A DNA stretch of 64,000 bases from NCBI RefSeq assembly GCF_900184255.1, contig NZ_LT854639.1:370809-434808 (forward strand), given 5' to 3'. The stretch's first letter is position 1. Every line of letters starts with the position of its first letter. Origin of the DNA: Haloimpatiens massiliensis. GTDB lineage: Bacteria > Bacillota > Clostridia > Clostridiales > Clostridiaceae. This document shows positions 18,529 through 28,009 of this stretch, in pieces. The position numbers and the translations under genes are program-made. Under the pieces are notes generated by a model. It saw only the letters and a program-made list of their open reading frames with translations, was not told the DNA's origin and searched no databases.

Positions 18529-19020
18529 TCACTCCTTTAGCCCTTCTAAAACAGTTTCTACTTGTTCCTTCTTAAAATAACCATGAACTTCATCATTCAC
18601 AAGTACCACTGGAGCTATAGAACAAGCTCCTACACATCTCAATACATCTAGAGTAAAAAGCCCATCTTCTGTGGTCTCTCCTTCTTTTATTCCAAGCTTT
18701 TGCTTGAACTCCTCAAGAATTTCTCCTGCTCCTCTAACAAAACAAGCTGTACCTGTACACACACTAATAACATACTTGCCCTTAGGTACAGTAGTAAAAA
18801 ATGAATAAAAGGTTACTACCCCGTATACTTTTGAAGCAGGTATTTCCAATTTATCAGCAATAAACTGTTGAACCTCCTTACTCAAATATCCATAAAGTCC
18901 CTGTGCCTTATGCAATACAGCTATTAACGCCGCTTCTTTATTATCTTGTTTTTGTATAAATTCTTCTAATTCCTTAAATTTTGAACAGTTATTACAGCCT
19001 GTACACAATTTATATCCCAT
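18529..19020 (-). CDS. hydC: Bifurcating hydrogenase, NuoE-like subunit
   Basis: A 163-residue thioredoxin-like [2Fe-2S] protein of the NuoE family. Ligands are in CTGTACFVRGAGEIL and CVGACSIAPVV; the N-terminal YGYLSKEVQQFIADKLEIP and VYGVVTFYSFF are family hallmarks. An additional Cys-rich start (CTGCNNCSKF) precedes the domain, possibly an extra metal site. First gene of the hydABC operon; a Rex-like operator lies about 190 bp upstream. Confidence 0.94.
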   Translation of the reverse strand: MGYKLCTGCNNCSKFKELEEFIQKQDNKEAALIAVLHKAQGLYGYLSKEVQQFIADKLEIPASKVYGVVTFYSFFTTVPKGKYVISVCTGTACFVRGAGEILEEFKQKLGIKEGETTEDGLFTLDVLRCVGACSIAPVVLVNDEVHGYFKKEQVETVLEGLKE

Positions 19021-19213
19021 CCTTCCACTATCCTTGAATTTAAATTGTCTGTGCTAAAATACACTCTTAATAAATTAGTTATACATATTCGTCATAAATT
19101 CACCATTAGTAGTTTTACTATTTAATGTCTTATTAATTATTAATTTCATTAGCTTCATAGCTTTAAATTAAAAATTTGAATTAAAGCTTAAAAATTAATT
19201 CTCAATTCACTGT

Positions 19214-19231
19214 TTGATAAGTTATTAACAA
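19214..19231 (-). promoter_or_regulatory. Rex-like operator upstream of hydABC
   Basis: The minus strand reads TTGTTAATAACTTATCAA, matching the Rex consensus TTGTTAA-N4-TTAACAA at all but one of the fixed positions. Rex senses NADH/NAD and represses fermentative hydrogen and alcohol genes in clostridia, which fits the hydABC target. The rest of 19021-19779 is AT-rich and has no gene. Confidence 0.7.
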
Positions 19232-19629
19232 TCTCTTCTTATCATTTCTTTAACTTTTACCATATTTTTATATACCTATATGGCCTTTTTCAATTATATC
19301 ATTTTTCTAAATATTTGTTAATATAATTTTTTCCCCTTTAAAGATTCATATTATGTACATGATTAAATAGAATTTTTTTTGGTGTATTCTAGTATTAAAA
19401 TAGATATTTCTTTAACACTCATTTTGAATGTTCAAATCAACACTTAAGTCAAAATTCCCATTTATGCCCTTATAACTGTTTATTTTCTATAGATAACTGT
19501 TATAGTATTTACTATAGTCAAAACATAGCAATATGATAATATTCATTTATTATTTAAAATATTGTACTATATAATTTCATTATGTATATTTATTATTTTT
19601 GCAATTTATAAATGCATTAGTTTCACAAA

Positions 19630-19737
19630 GTATCATTTTTCCTCGAAATTTTAAATAACCAATACAAGACCATTTTATGTAAACTATTTAAAATTAAGAT
19701 ATTTATATGTTAATTTTTTATCATTTTTCCTCGAAAA
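19630..19737. repeat. Direct repeat TATCATTTTTCCTCGAAA, two copies
   Basis: The 18-bp sequence occurs at about 19631-19648 and again at 19719-19736, 88 bp apart, in the gap between the hyd promoter region and the B12 operon terminator. Possibly paired regulator sites; no regulator is assigned. Confidence 0.5.
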
Positions 19738-19779
19738 AAATAAAATAGAAAAATCATAGAAAACATGGATAAAAAATAA

Positions 19780-19813
19780 AATGGGATAGTTAAAATTCTT
19801 TAACTATCCCATT
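19780..19813 (-). terminator. Terminator of the first B12 operon
   Basis: AATGGGATAGTTA pairs with TAACTATCCCATT. The minus-strand product continues into a TTTTATTTTTT run. It lies about 55 bp after the S-component gene. Confidence 0.85.
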
Positions 19814-19867
19814 AATTTATTTTTTTACCTTTTTAAAACAAACCGTTATTTTCTTCTCTTTTTCTTT

Positions 19868-20812
19868 TTAAAATAGATCATACTTTACTTTTATTCTTTC
19901 TAACTTTTCTATCATAGGCTGAGAAATAAAAAATAAAAATACAACCGTTGCAAAAGCATGTACTAAGTCAAAGGGAATCCCTGTTGCGTAAGTAGATAAT
20001 AGGGCTTTTAGCGTAAATCTAGGCATTATCATAGTTATGGCACATATATTCATTATTCCACCGTATATCAAAAATGTTGATAATCCTCCAAAAATACATA
20101 GAATAATGCGATTACTTTTTAGTCTTCCTTTTTTGAATACAATTCCTGCAATGAATCCAATTATACCAAAGCTAAACATTTGCCATGGGGTCCATGGACC
20201 TTGTCCAAAGAAAAAATTTGATACAAGGCCAGCCATAGCTCCTGTTAAAAATCCCTCTTCTGGGCCAAAACAAACACCCGTTATTATAACAATTGCCACC
20301 ACTGGTTTAAATTGAGGCAACATAAAAAATGCCATTCTTCCAACAACAGCTATAGCTGCCATGGTAGCAATTAGTATAAGTTCTCTAGGTTGAGGTTTCC
20401 TTTTTTCAAATTTCATAAAAAATGGTATCATGGTATAAATAACTATCATTATACTAATAAAAAAATATTTTCTATCGTTTAATTTGTATATACCAAAAAT
20501 AATAGTTAACGGTATAAGTATTACTATTATAAAAAATGTTATTAATTTTTGTATATTAAATTTGGGCACCTTTTTCTTTATATTACTGTTACTTGTACCG
20601 TTATTCTCTGTATTACTACTATTTATATCATCACTACTATTCTCTGTATATTCAACACCGCTATTTGTATAACTGCTACTATTTCCATATCCACTCTCAT
20701 TTTTAGAACTATCACTATTTCCATAACTATCATCATTAGTGTAACTACTGCCATTAGCATAACTACTGCGATTATTTGTATTGCCGGTATTATTTATACC
20801 ATCTGCTGACAT
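19868..20812 (-). CDS. ECF transporter S-component, cassette 1
   Basis: A 314-residue membrane protein. The last 230 residues form the substrate-binding subunit of an ECF importer: about six to eight helices, with EKRKPQPRELILIATMAAIAVVG (split here as EKRKPQPRELILIATMAA), GPEEGFLTGAMAGLVSNF and GQGPWTPWQMFSFG. It is clearly paralogous to the S-component at 31537-32475. The first 80 residues are an unusual Asn/Ser/Gly/Tyr-rich low-complexity leader, absent from the paralogue. It overlaps the ATPase gene by 19 bp and ends the operon. The cobalamin riboswitch upstream and dedicated A and T genes suggest a group I ECF importer for cobalamin, similar in layout to CbrTUV; substrate is inferred from regulation. 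Confidence 0.85.
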   Translation of the reverse strand: MSADGINNTGNTNNRSSYANGSSYTNDDSYGNSDSSKNESGYGNSSSYTNSGVEYTENSSDDINSSNTENNGTSNSNIKKKVPKFNIQKLITFFIIVILIPLTIIFGIYKLNDRKYFFISIMIVIYTMIPFFMKFEKRKPQPRELILIATMAAIAVVGRMAFFMLPQFKPVVAIVIITGVCFGPEEGFLTGAMAGLVSNFFFGQGPWTPWQMFSFGIIGFIAGIVFKKGRLKSNRIILCIFGGLSTFLIYGGIMNICAITMIMPRFTLKALLSTYATGIPFDLVHAFATVVFLFFISQPMIEKLERIKVKYDLF

Positions 20813-22494
20813 ATGGATATCACCTCTTCGTAGCTGCTAACATCATCTAATATTCCTCTTGTCAGACGATTTAATGATGTGGTGTAAAAACTATTATTTC
20901 TAAAAAACTTTTTAGGTATATCTGTTGAAACTATATTTCCATTAAAAAGCATAGAACACCTATCCGAATATTTAGCGCAAAAATCCAAATCATGTGAAAC
21001 GATTATAATGGTAACTCCATCTTGTCTCAACTTTTTAATTATTTCCCCTAGTTTGTATTTAAAGAAGCTATCCAAAGCCTTAGTAGGTTCATCTAAAAGT
21101 AAAACCTTAGGACTAAGCATTAAGATTTTTGCCATAGCTACTATTTGTTGTTCCCCACCACTTAAATCATAGGGATGTCTCTTTAAAAGTGACTCTATGC
21201 CAAAATAATCTATTATTTCTTGAAATTTTTCATTTATCTTAGCTTTTTTAATTCCTCTACCTTTTAGTACTTCTTTTAAATCTAATTCAACTGTTTTTTT
21301 AACAAATAGTGCCTGTGGATTTTGAGGCATTAAAACTATTTCACTGTTAGCAAGTATGCTTTCTCTCTTTTTAAATACATCTAATTCATTATATTTTACA
21401 GTACCTCTATATGGCTGACATAATCCAGCTACTAACCTTAAAGTAGTGGTTTTACCTGTACCATTACCACCTACTATAGAATAAATTTCTCCCTCATTTA
21501 CCTGTAATGATAAATCCCTAATTATATCATCACCTTTTTTTTCATACCTAAACCATACCTCTTTTAAGTTTATTAAGGATTTTACATTAGAAACCTCTGG
21601 TATCGGTATCGGTGTAGATTTAGTTGTGGTTGCAGCTACATCACATGTATTCTTATCTAAGTTATTATCTTTTAGGTATGAGCTAAGCCATTTTCTACCT
21701 TCTTTTATAGTAACAGGATTTCCATTACTACCTAAAGTTACAGCCAACCTCATTGGTATTGGAAGAGCATTAAACATAGCCTCATTTTCACCATAAATAA
21801 TTGAACCAATTTTATTTGGAACAGTATCTGCTACAATTTTTCCTTCATCCATTACTATCACTCTATCAGACAATGGTAATACATCATCTAAATGGTGTTC
21901 TACTATTATTATAGTAGTACCAAGTTCTATATTAATTCTTTTAATGGTATTTAAAAAATCTACTGTAGCTATAGGATCTAACTGTGACGTAGGTTCATCT
22001 AATAGTAGCATATCTGGCTGCATAACCATTATAGAAGCTAAGTTCAAAAGCTGTTTTTGTCCCCCAGATAATTCTGTAACTGATTTTGTAAACCAAGTTT
22101 GTATTCCAAAAAATGAGGCCATTTCAGCTACTCTTGAGCGTATGGTATTTGTGTCATATCCAAGACTTTCTAGTCCAAAAGCCAATTCATGCCATACTTT
22201 ATCAGTAACTACTTGGTTATCTGGATTTTGTAGTACATACCCTATACTACTAGCTTCACTACGTAAATCTATAGATTTTATATTTTTACCCTTATATAAT
22301 ATATTTCCCTTTACAGTACCTGCAGGAGTTAAAGCTGGTTTTAGATGCCTTAGAAGTGTTGATTTTCCACATCCTGATCTACCACATATGGTTATAAAAT
22401 CTCCACTTTCTACTGAAAAATTAATGTCATTTAAAGCATTTTCATTGCTACCTGAATAGGCAAATGTTAAATTGTTGACCTTAAGCGTTTCCAT
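20794..22494 (-). CDS. Fused ECF ATPase (EcfA-EcfA'), cassette 1
   Basis: A double ABC ATPase of about 566 residues that powers the ECF importer. Domain 1: Walker A GRSGCGKSTLLRHLKP, signature ELSGGQKQLLNL, Walker B MLLLDEPTSQLDP. Domain 2: GGNGTGKTTTLRLVAG, DLSGGEQQIVAM, VLLLDEPTKALD. The start METLKVNNLTF at 22494 follows GGAGG; an upstream in-frame ATG would run 42 bp further into ecfT and is less likely. It overlaps ecfT by 28 bp, exactly as in cassette 2. Confidence 0.92.
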   Translation of the reverse strand: METLKVNNLTFAYSGSNENALNDINFSVESGDFITICGRSGCGKSTLLRHLKPALTPAGTVKGNILYKGKNIKSIDLRSEASSIGYVLQNPDNQVVTDKVWHELAFGLESLGYDTNTIRSRVAEMASFFGIQTWFTKSVTELSGGQKQLLNLASIMVMQPDMLLLDEPTSQLDPIATVDFLNTIKRINIELGTTIIIVEHHLDDVLPLSDRVIVMDEGKIVADTVPNKIGSIIYGENEAMFNALPIPMRLAVTLGSNGNPVTIKEGRKWLSSYLKDNNLDKNTCDVAATTTKSTPIPIPEVSNVKSLINLKEVWFRYEKKGDDIIRDLSLQVNEGEIYSIVGGNGTGKTTTLRLVAGLCQPYRGTVKYNELDVFKKRESILANSEIVLMPQNPQALFVKKTVELDLKEVLKGRGIKKAKINEKFQEIIDYFGIESLLKRHPYDLSGGEQQIVAMAKILMLSPKVLLLDEPTKALDSFFKYKLGEIIKKLRQDGVTIIIVSHDLDFCAKYSDRCSMLFNGNIVSTDIPKKFFRNNSFYTTSLNRLTRGILDDVSSYEEVISICQQMV

Positions 22495-23354
22495 ACCATG
22501 TCCTCCCTTACATTTACTATCACTGGAAAAATGCACAATAAAGTATATGATATATAAAACAAAACACTTACTATGGATATACTTTTGTATTTTATCATAG
22601 GAAAAAACATTATTGTGTTAAATCCTAAATATGCTCCAATTAATATAATTAATATATTTAAAGTTATGTAGATTAAACATTTCTTATCTCTAGAATCAAA
22701 TCTATACAAAGAGAAGCTAGTTCTACCCTTTAATCCATATCCTCTAGCTTTCATAGAATCTGATGTTTCAATACCATTTTCAAGGGCCCAAGTTATCATT
22801 ATAGATATTACTTTTACACCATTTCTTATCATACTGAAAATAGTACCTTGGGAAGCCCCCCTTCCAATAGATTTTTGTCCTTCTTCCACTACCTTTAGTT
22901 GAGCTTTGAATTTAGGCACAAATCTTAGTGTCATAGACAGCACTAGGGATAGTGCTGGTATAATGCGACCAAATAAATACATGAACTTATCTGATGTCAT
23001 AACTTTATGGTAACAAGAAAACCATATAAGTACTGATACAAACATTATACCTGCACCTACTCCAAATGCCATTGATTCTAAGGTTATTCCATGATCATTA
23101 AAAAAAAACAATGTAGTTACTCCTTGGTGAACAAATACTGGATTTAGTATAGCTATAGCTAATCCTATACACAAAGAAGAAAGCAAATTGAATTTTACTG
23201 CCTTACTGCCTCCTAAATACACTGAATATATAAAACTACATATCAATGATATTACAAGAAAAGCAGGATGCATAAAAAACATTGAAAATAGAATAACCGC
23301 AGTAAAATACGTAAAATTAATTATAGGATGTAATCTTGAAAATGCATCACACAT
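22467..23354 (-). CDS. ecfT: ECF transporter T-component, cassette 1
   Basis: A 295-residue transmembrane coupling subunit with helices near residues 10-60, 75-130 and 220-285. It carries the EcfT coupling motifs GQKSIGRGASQG and ETSDSMKARGYG, the Ala-Arg-Gly triplet that docks on the ATPases. Translation is coupled to the upstream gene through a TAATG overlap at 23354. Confidence 0.92.
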   Translation of the reverse strand: MCDAFSRLHPIINFTYFTAVILFSMFFMHPAFLVISLICSFIYSVYLGGSKAVKFNLLSSLCIGLAIAILNPVFVHQGVTTLFFFNDHGITLESMAFGVGAGIMFVSVLIWFSCYHKVMTSDKFMYLFGRIIPALSLVLSMTLRFVPKFKAQLKVVEEGQKSIGRGASQGTIFSMIRNGVKVISIMITWALENGIETSDSMKARGYGLKGRTSFSLYRFDSRDKKCLIYITLNILIILIGAYLGFNTIMFFPMIKYKSISIVSVLFYISYTLLCIFPVIVNVREDMVWKRLRSTI

Positions 23355-24349
23355 TATTTATCACCTATCCATTCACATCCTACATCTCTTCCTAAGTCAC
23401 ATGTGTATTCCCATTCTATATTATCTCCAGGTTTAAGAAGATATCTGCTACATCCATAGTTTGGAAACCATCCATTTACTTTGTACATCCAACCACTTAA
23501 AGGTCCACAGTCAAATTCATATAAGTTATGAATTCCTTTAATATAAACACTGTTATACATTGGGGTAAACTCAAAATCCATGTGTATTCTGTTTCTTGCC
23601 ATTTCCCTTGAAAGTACGTTGTACACAGATTCTCCCTCATAATACACGGCTCTTCTTCTCTTGTATATTACTCCATCACGTGGAACCATACATTCTTTTC
23701 CTTTACGTAAATCTTCCATATTATCTAATATAGTATTACATCTTACAGATAAAATGCAGTAATGTGCTCTACTAGGATCTATCTTTACATCTTGAGGTTC
23801 AACAGGCGTTGGCATTCCCTTAGGAGTAGGGTCTGTCATATATTTATCTTTTTTATTAGAATCTGTATGCTTATTAGCCTCTGCAACTAACCTAGCATAA
23901 TTACTATCACTAGTACTTACCCCTGAAGTTGGCTTTTGAACTAAACTTCTATCTACTTTATTTGGATCATCTTTTTTAAATTTAGGTCTTACTTTACTTT
24001 TTTTTGATGACTTATGGTTTGAAGCTGACTTACTATCTGCTGCTTTACTAGTTGTTCCTTTACTAGTTACAGCTTTACTAGCCTCACTTTTACTTTTCTC
24101 TTCAGCCTTTTCCTTCTCTTTGTCAACTGGTTTTGATTTACTCTCTGGATCTTGTTTACTCTCTTTAGGAACACTGGAAACTTCAGATTTTCCTTTTTCC
24201 GCTACTTGAACAATTTTAGAAGCATTTTCAGCATGCTCATCTGGCGTTTCTACCTTAGCGCGAACCCACGTCACACTTATACACATAAAGACTGCAGCCA
24301 CAAAAGCTACTATAGATAATCTCTTTTTTGTCATTGTATTTTTTTTCAT
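23354..24349 (-). CDS. Membrane-anchored DUF4430 protein, cassette 1
   Basis: A 331-residue exported protein. N-terminal hydrophobic segment (about 9-30; no lipobox Cys seen), a roughly 130-residue Lys/Ser/Glu-rich wall-spanning linker, then a C-terminal DUF4430 domain (about 195-330). Hallmarks are CILSVRCNTILDNMEDL, a YNVL helix, and LSGWMYKVNGWFPNYGCSRY. DUF4430 is related to the C-terminal domain of intrinsic factor/transcobalamin, which covers the bound corrin. Position directly before the ECF genes suggests it passes ligand to the S-component. The Cys residues could form disulphides. Function is inferred; the domain call is strong. Confidence 0.85.
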   Translation of the reverse strand: MKKNTMTKKRLSIVAFVAAVFMCISVTWVRAKVETPDEHAENASKIVQVAEKGKSEVSSVPKESKQDPESKSKPVDKEKEKAEEKSKSEASKAVTSKGTTSKAADSKSASNHKSSKKSKVRPKFKKDDPNKVDRSLVQKPTSGVSTSDSNYARLVAEANKHTDSNKKDKYMTDPTPKGMPTPVEPQDVKIDPSRAHYCILSVRCNTILDNMEDLRKGKECMVPRDGVIYKRRRAVYYEGESVYNVLSREMARNRIHMDFEFTPMYNSVYIKGIHNLYEFDCGPLSGWMYKVNGWFPNYGCSRYLLKPGDNIEWEYTCDLGRDVGCEWIGDK

Positions 24350-24401
24350 TAATAATTCACCTACTTTGACAATTTAATATTTTTTAATAGTCTCTTAAAG
24401 A

Positions 24402-24450
24402 GGAGATAGTTAAAATGTTTCATAATATCTAAATACCACTAACTATCTCC
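24402..24450 (-). other. Intercistronic stem-loop
   Basis: GGAGATAGTTA pairs with TAACTATCTCC between the barrel protein gene and the DUF4430/ECF genes. There is no strong T-run on the minus strand, so it is more likely a partial terminator or an mRNA processing/stability point separating surface-protein and transporter expression. Confidence 0.55.
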
Positions 24451-24491
24451 AATTTTATTCCTAATTCTAATTAGAAATTACTAAATACATA

Positions 24492-27119
24492 CTATTTCTT
24501 TATTTTACATATTGATTTTCTTTTTAGAACAAACAATATTCCTGCACTGCAAACAAACAAAATAACAATAGGCATAGTTTTTGAATTATCGCCTGTTTGT
24601 GGAGTTGACATATTTTCATTTTCTATTTGTGCATTTTCATCTTGTACTTCTCCACCCAATGCATATGTGCCTTGTTCATCTTCACCCTGGTTATTTGATG
24701 ATGATTGTTCATCCTTTATGCCAAGCTTAGAATTTGCACTAATAAAATAATCTGAACAATGATCAATTTCAAATACTGCTTTTCCATCTTTAACAGAAAT
24801 TTCATTAACTAATTCGCTTTTACCTGTTTTTTCATTAAAATAGTATAAGAAATAATCTCCATCTGCTAAATCAACATCTATAGTTACTTTTGCCTTTCCT
24901 GGTAGCTTACCTTCATGATCAAAACTTAAAATAGTAGCATCTTTTGCAATACTTTTAATTTTTCCATAATTTTCAGATGTAAATGAAATCTTTGTATTAA
25001 AACTAATAGTTGGATCTGTAATTTCACTACCCTTAAAGCTTATTGAATAGTCCTTACCTTCTATAGTCTTATCTTTAAAGGTATACACTTCGTCAGAACC
25101 AATTATATTTTTAAATACATCACTTATTATTGTCTTATTATTTTCAAGTTCATTAATTACTTTTTCTGCAAATAAAACATCCTTATAGTTTTTAACATGC
25201 TTTCTATCCTTTTCATTAAGTTTTTCATATTCAGCCTTTAACTCTAAAACAGTGTTTTTATCCTTTAAAGTTATATTCATAGGATATATTTCACTAAAAA
25301 TTCTATCATCAATTTTCTTTACCTTAGCTTCAATTTCTTCTATCTTTTTCATTAATGACTCTAATTTTTCACAGCCAGTTTTCTTATCTGGTAAATCTGG
25401 TAATGCTTTTAGAGCAATTAAAAGTTGAGAAACATTATTTTTATCATCAAGTCCAATATCACTTGGTAATCTGTCAATATTTTCTAAAATCAATTTTAAC
25501 TTAGCAAGATTTTCTTTTTCTAATTCTTTTTTAAGTTCCTTAAGCTTGCTATTTGCATTATTTAATTTTTCAATATTTGTTACCTTTTTCTTATCAGCAT
25601 CGCTTAGTTTATTAAATTTTTCATTTATTTCTACTATTTTTTTCTCATCATTTAAGGTAATTGTTTCTGGAAGATTCTTAATAGAATTTATTACATCATT
25701 TATCATGGCTTCATCTGTTACCGTGATACTAATTTGGTATTTTTTCACTTCATTTTTTCTATTTTTTATTTCAATCTGTATTTTATCTCCATCCACAGCT
25801 TTTATTTCAGAGTTTAATGGTATACTGCTTGTATCATAAGCACCCATTGGTATATTTACAAAGCTAAAACTCTTTACATTGGATGGGATTTCAAGAGAAT
25901 AGCTTTGTTTATCCTTATCAAAAGCTATGTTGTAATTATTTCCATTACCTTTTATAATGAATTCCTTTTGATTGGTTTCTGGACGAAAATCATATAAATT
26001 TCTCATATTATTTCTTAAGCGCCAGTAAGATACCAATCCATAAAGAGTCTGTTCTGTTGCCATACTATTTGATGCATCAGGTTTAGAAGATGGATTTTCA
26101 GGATCATACTTATATGAATGTAAAAATCCCCCGTCCCTTTCATTTCTATATTTCATTATTCCATCAATTAGAGTTTTTCCATTTTTTATAAATCTAGAAT
26201 CTTTCTCGCAGTCAATTCCAATAGAACACAATGCAGTAAGAATTTGAATTGTACTTTCTACATTTTCAGTTCCCCAGCTAGTAAAGTCCCCATCATTATT
26301 CTGTCTTGTACCCATTAAATCTAGACCTTCATCTATAATTTGTTTTATAGTTTTATTACACTCTATATAATTTCCTTGTGCGTCCTTAATCTTTTTTGAT
26401 TTATATGTGTACACCTTATCACTGTTATAATATGGTGCCAAAGCTTGTATAGCCATACCTGTTATATCTACATCAGATACATTTCCCCAAAGAGCAAATC
26501 CACCATCTGCTATCTGTTCTTCAAGTACTGCCTTAATAATATCATCCCTTGTATATTTAGCTCCTTCTGGAACCTCATATTTCATGCTGTCCAAAGAAAT
26601 AAGTGCCCAAATAGCTCCATTTATACCCTGTCCTTTAATTCCTCTTCTTGTAACACAGTTATAAGTTCCATCTGCAATTAGATTTATAGGCTTACCCTCT
26701 GGGTCAGTTCCAATCTTTGTAGGATCGCCTCCCATAGCGAGAACTGCTAAAGAAATTCTATGCCACTCAGTACCTTTAACAGCATGCAATTTACCTTTTT
26801 CTTTGTATCTTTCAGTAACATTTTTTTCTATAGCAGAAAGATATGCAGCATAATCATCTTTATATCCATATCTTCCAACACCTATTGGAAACCAATCACC
26901 TGGTGTGGTTCCTGCCATTGTTAAAAATTCAGGATTTAATAACTTTTCATTTCCCTGCTTTGCCCATTTTATTATTCCTTCAATGGTTTCTTCTAGCTTT
27001 GCATTGGAAATAGAATTTACTTTTACTTCCTCTGCAAAAGCATTAGTGGTCATTCCAAGTATCATAAATATCGAAAGTATAATACTTAGTAACCTTTTTT
27101 TAATTTTCAAAATATACAC
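24492..27119 (-). CDS. Wall-anchored alpha/alpha-barrel protein (intrinsic-factor-like)
   Basis: An 875-residue surface protein. Signal peptide (1-29, ending TTNAFAEE). Residues about 33-375 form a repetitive helical region with GINGAIWALISLDS, DGGFALWG, DVDITGMAIQALAPYY, NNDGDFTSWG and SMATEQTLYGLVSYWR. This is the prenyltransferase/squalene-cyclase-type alpha/alpha barrel shared with the N-terminal domain of intrinsic factor and transcobalamin. A beta domain, two to three helical spacer repeats (LPETITLNDEKKIVEI...), and another beta domain follow, then the sorting signal TPQTG, a membrane helix and a basic tail. The start is GTG at 27119 or TTG at 27110, the latter better spaced from GAGGGG. 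The neighbouring class B sortase is the likely anchoring enzyme. B12 binding is inferred from fold and riboswitch. Confidence 0.82.
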   Translation of the reverse strand: MYILKIKKRLLSIILSIFMILGMTTNAFAEEVKVNSISNAKLEETIEGIIKWAKQGNEKLLNPEFLTMAGTTPGDWFPIGVGRYGYKDDYAAYLSAIEKNVTERYKEKGKLHAVKGTEWHRISLAVLAMGGDPTKIGTDPEGKPINLIADGTYNCVTRRGIKGQGINGAIWALISLDSMKYEVPEGAKYTRDDIIKAVLEEQIADGGFALWGNVSDVDITGMAIQALAPYYNSDKVYTYKSKKIKDAQGNYIECNKTIKQIIDEGLDLMGTRQNNDGDFTSWGTENVESTIQILTALCSIGIDCEKDSRFIKNGKTLIDGIMKYRNERDGGFLHSYKYDPENPSSKPDASNSMATEQTLYGLVSYWRLRNNMRNLYDFRPETNQKEFIIKGNGNNYNIAFDKDKQSYSLEIPSNVKSFSFVNIPMGAYDTSSIPLNSEIKAVDGDKIQIEIKNRKNEVKKYQISITVTDEAMINDVINSIKNLPETITLNDEKKIVEINEKFNKLSDADKKKVTNIEKLNNANSKLKELKKELEKENLAKLKLILENIDRLPSDIGLDDKNNVSQLLIALKALPDLPDKKTGCEKLESLMKKIEEIEAKVKKIDDRIFSEIYPMNITLKDKNTVLELKAEYEKLNEKDRKHVKNYKDVLFAEKVINELENNKTIISDVFKNIIGSDEVYTFKDKTIEGKDYSISFKGSEITDPTISFNTKISFTSENYGKIKSIAKDATILSFDHEGKLPGKAKVTIDVDLADGDYFLYYFNEKTGKSELVNEISVKDGKAVFEIDHCSDYFISANSKLGIKDEQSSSNNQGEDEQGTYALGGEVQDENAQIENENMSTPQTGDNSKTMPIVILFVCSAGILFVLKRKSICKIKK

Positions 27120-27172
27120 TTCCCCTCTAATTTATTACTATGTCAACATAAAACTGTATTAATTATGCTCTA

Positions 27173-27931
27173 TTATTCAACTTTAATTAACTTTCCTTGA
27201 ACTACAAGCCTAGCATTTTCCCAATCATATGCACAGGTAGACAAAGTAATCATTGTATCCTTACAGTTAAATTCAACATTTCTAAAATACAATGCGGAGC
27301 TTTTGATTAACTTTAAATAATTGCTCACTTCTTCATCATTATTAAAATAAATTTTTCTATAATCAAAGTCTGCATTTACAACAAAAACAGAGAAAACTTC
27401 AAATTTATATTTTTTAGGAAGAATAGCTAAGTCTACTAATTGATTATTCTTATAAAACTCTTTATTTTTAAAAAGTTTTAAGTCTGCAAACATGCTTCCA
27501 TCTTTCATGTTATGTCCGTATAAAATTATGTTCTGTCCAGCTAGACTATTATTGTTTAATTTGTTTCTGTAATCAATAAAAATAGTGCCATACTTACTTT
27601 TATTCTTTTTAATATCATGTTTAATATAAAATTCATTATTTGCACATTGGACTACTGGATAATTAACTTTACTGTTATTAATCTTTATAATCCCTTTTAT
27701 GTCACTATTTATATCAATTAAACTTTGCATAATATTTCTATTTTCACTATTATTACTTGATCCATTTTCGATTATTTGAGAAAGCTTTTTGGATAAATTA
27801 TCATTTAATTTTTTATTATAGTAAAATTTATATCCCATATAAACAAGGCTCGCTGTAGAAAAGAGAAAAGCTATTAGTGCAATTAAAAATAGTATCTTCC
27901 TTCCTTTCTTAACCTCTACTTTAAATATCAT
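27173..27931 (-). CDS. srtB: Class B sortase
   Basis: A transpeptidase of about 252 residues that fixes surface proteins to peptidoglycan. N-terminal signal-anchor (about 14-36), then the sortase domain with catalytic His near 140 in LYGHNMKDGSMF, Cys near 233 in TLSTCAYDW and Arg near 241 in ARLVVQG. The TLSTCxYxxxxxR layout and the extra N-terminal helices indicate class B. The start at 27931 follows AAGGGG; an upstream TTG lies too early. It sits between two genes whose products end in TPKTG and TPQTG, so these are its probable substrates. Class B sortases in other species serve haem/iron uptake; here the operon is under a cobalamin riboswitch. Confidence 0.93.
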   Translation of the reverse strand: MIFKVEVKKGRKILFLIALIAFLFSTASLVYMGYKFYYNKKLNDNLSKKLSQIIENGSSNNSENRNIMQSLIDINSDIKGIIKINNSKVNYPVVQCANNEFYIKHDIKKNKSKYGTIFIDYRNKLNNNSLAGQNIILYGHNMKDGSMFADLKLFKNKEFYKNNQLVDLAILPKKYKFEVFSVFVVNADFDYRKIYFNNDEEVSNYLKLIKSSALYFRNVEFNCKDTMITLSTCAYDWENARLVVQGKLIKVE

Positions 27932-28009
27932 ATTTAACCCCTTTCTCAAAAAACAATCAAAAATCTTTGCTCTATATTTCTTTAGGGCACCAAAGTTTTC
28001 ATTATGAAT

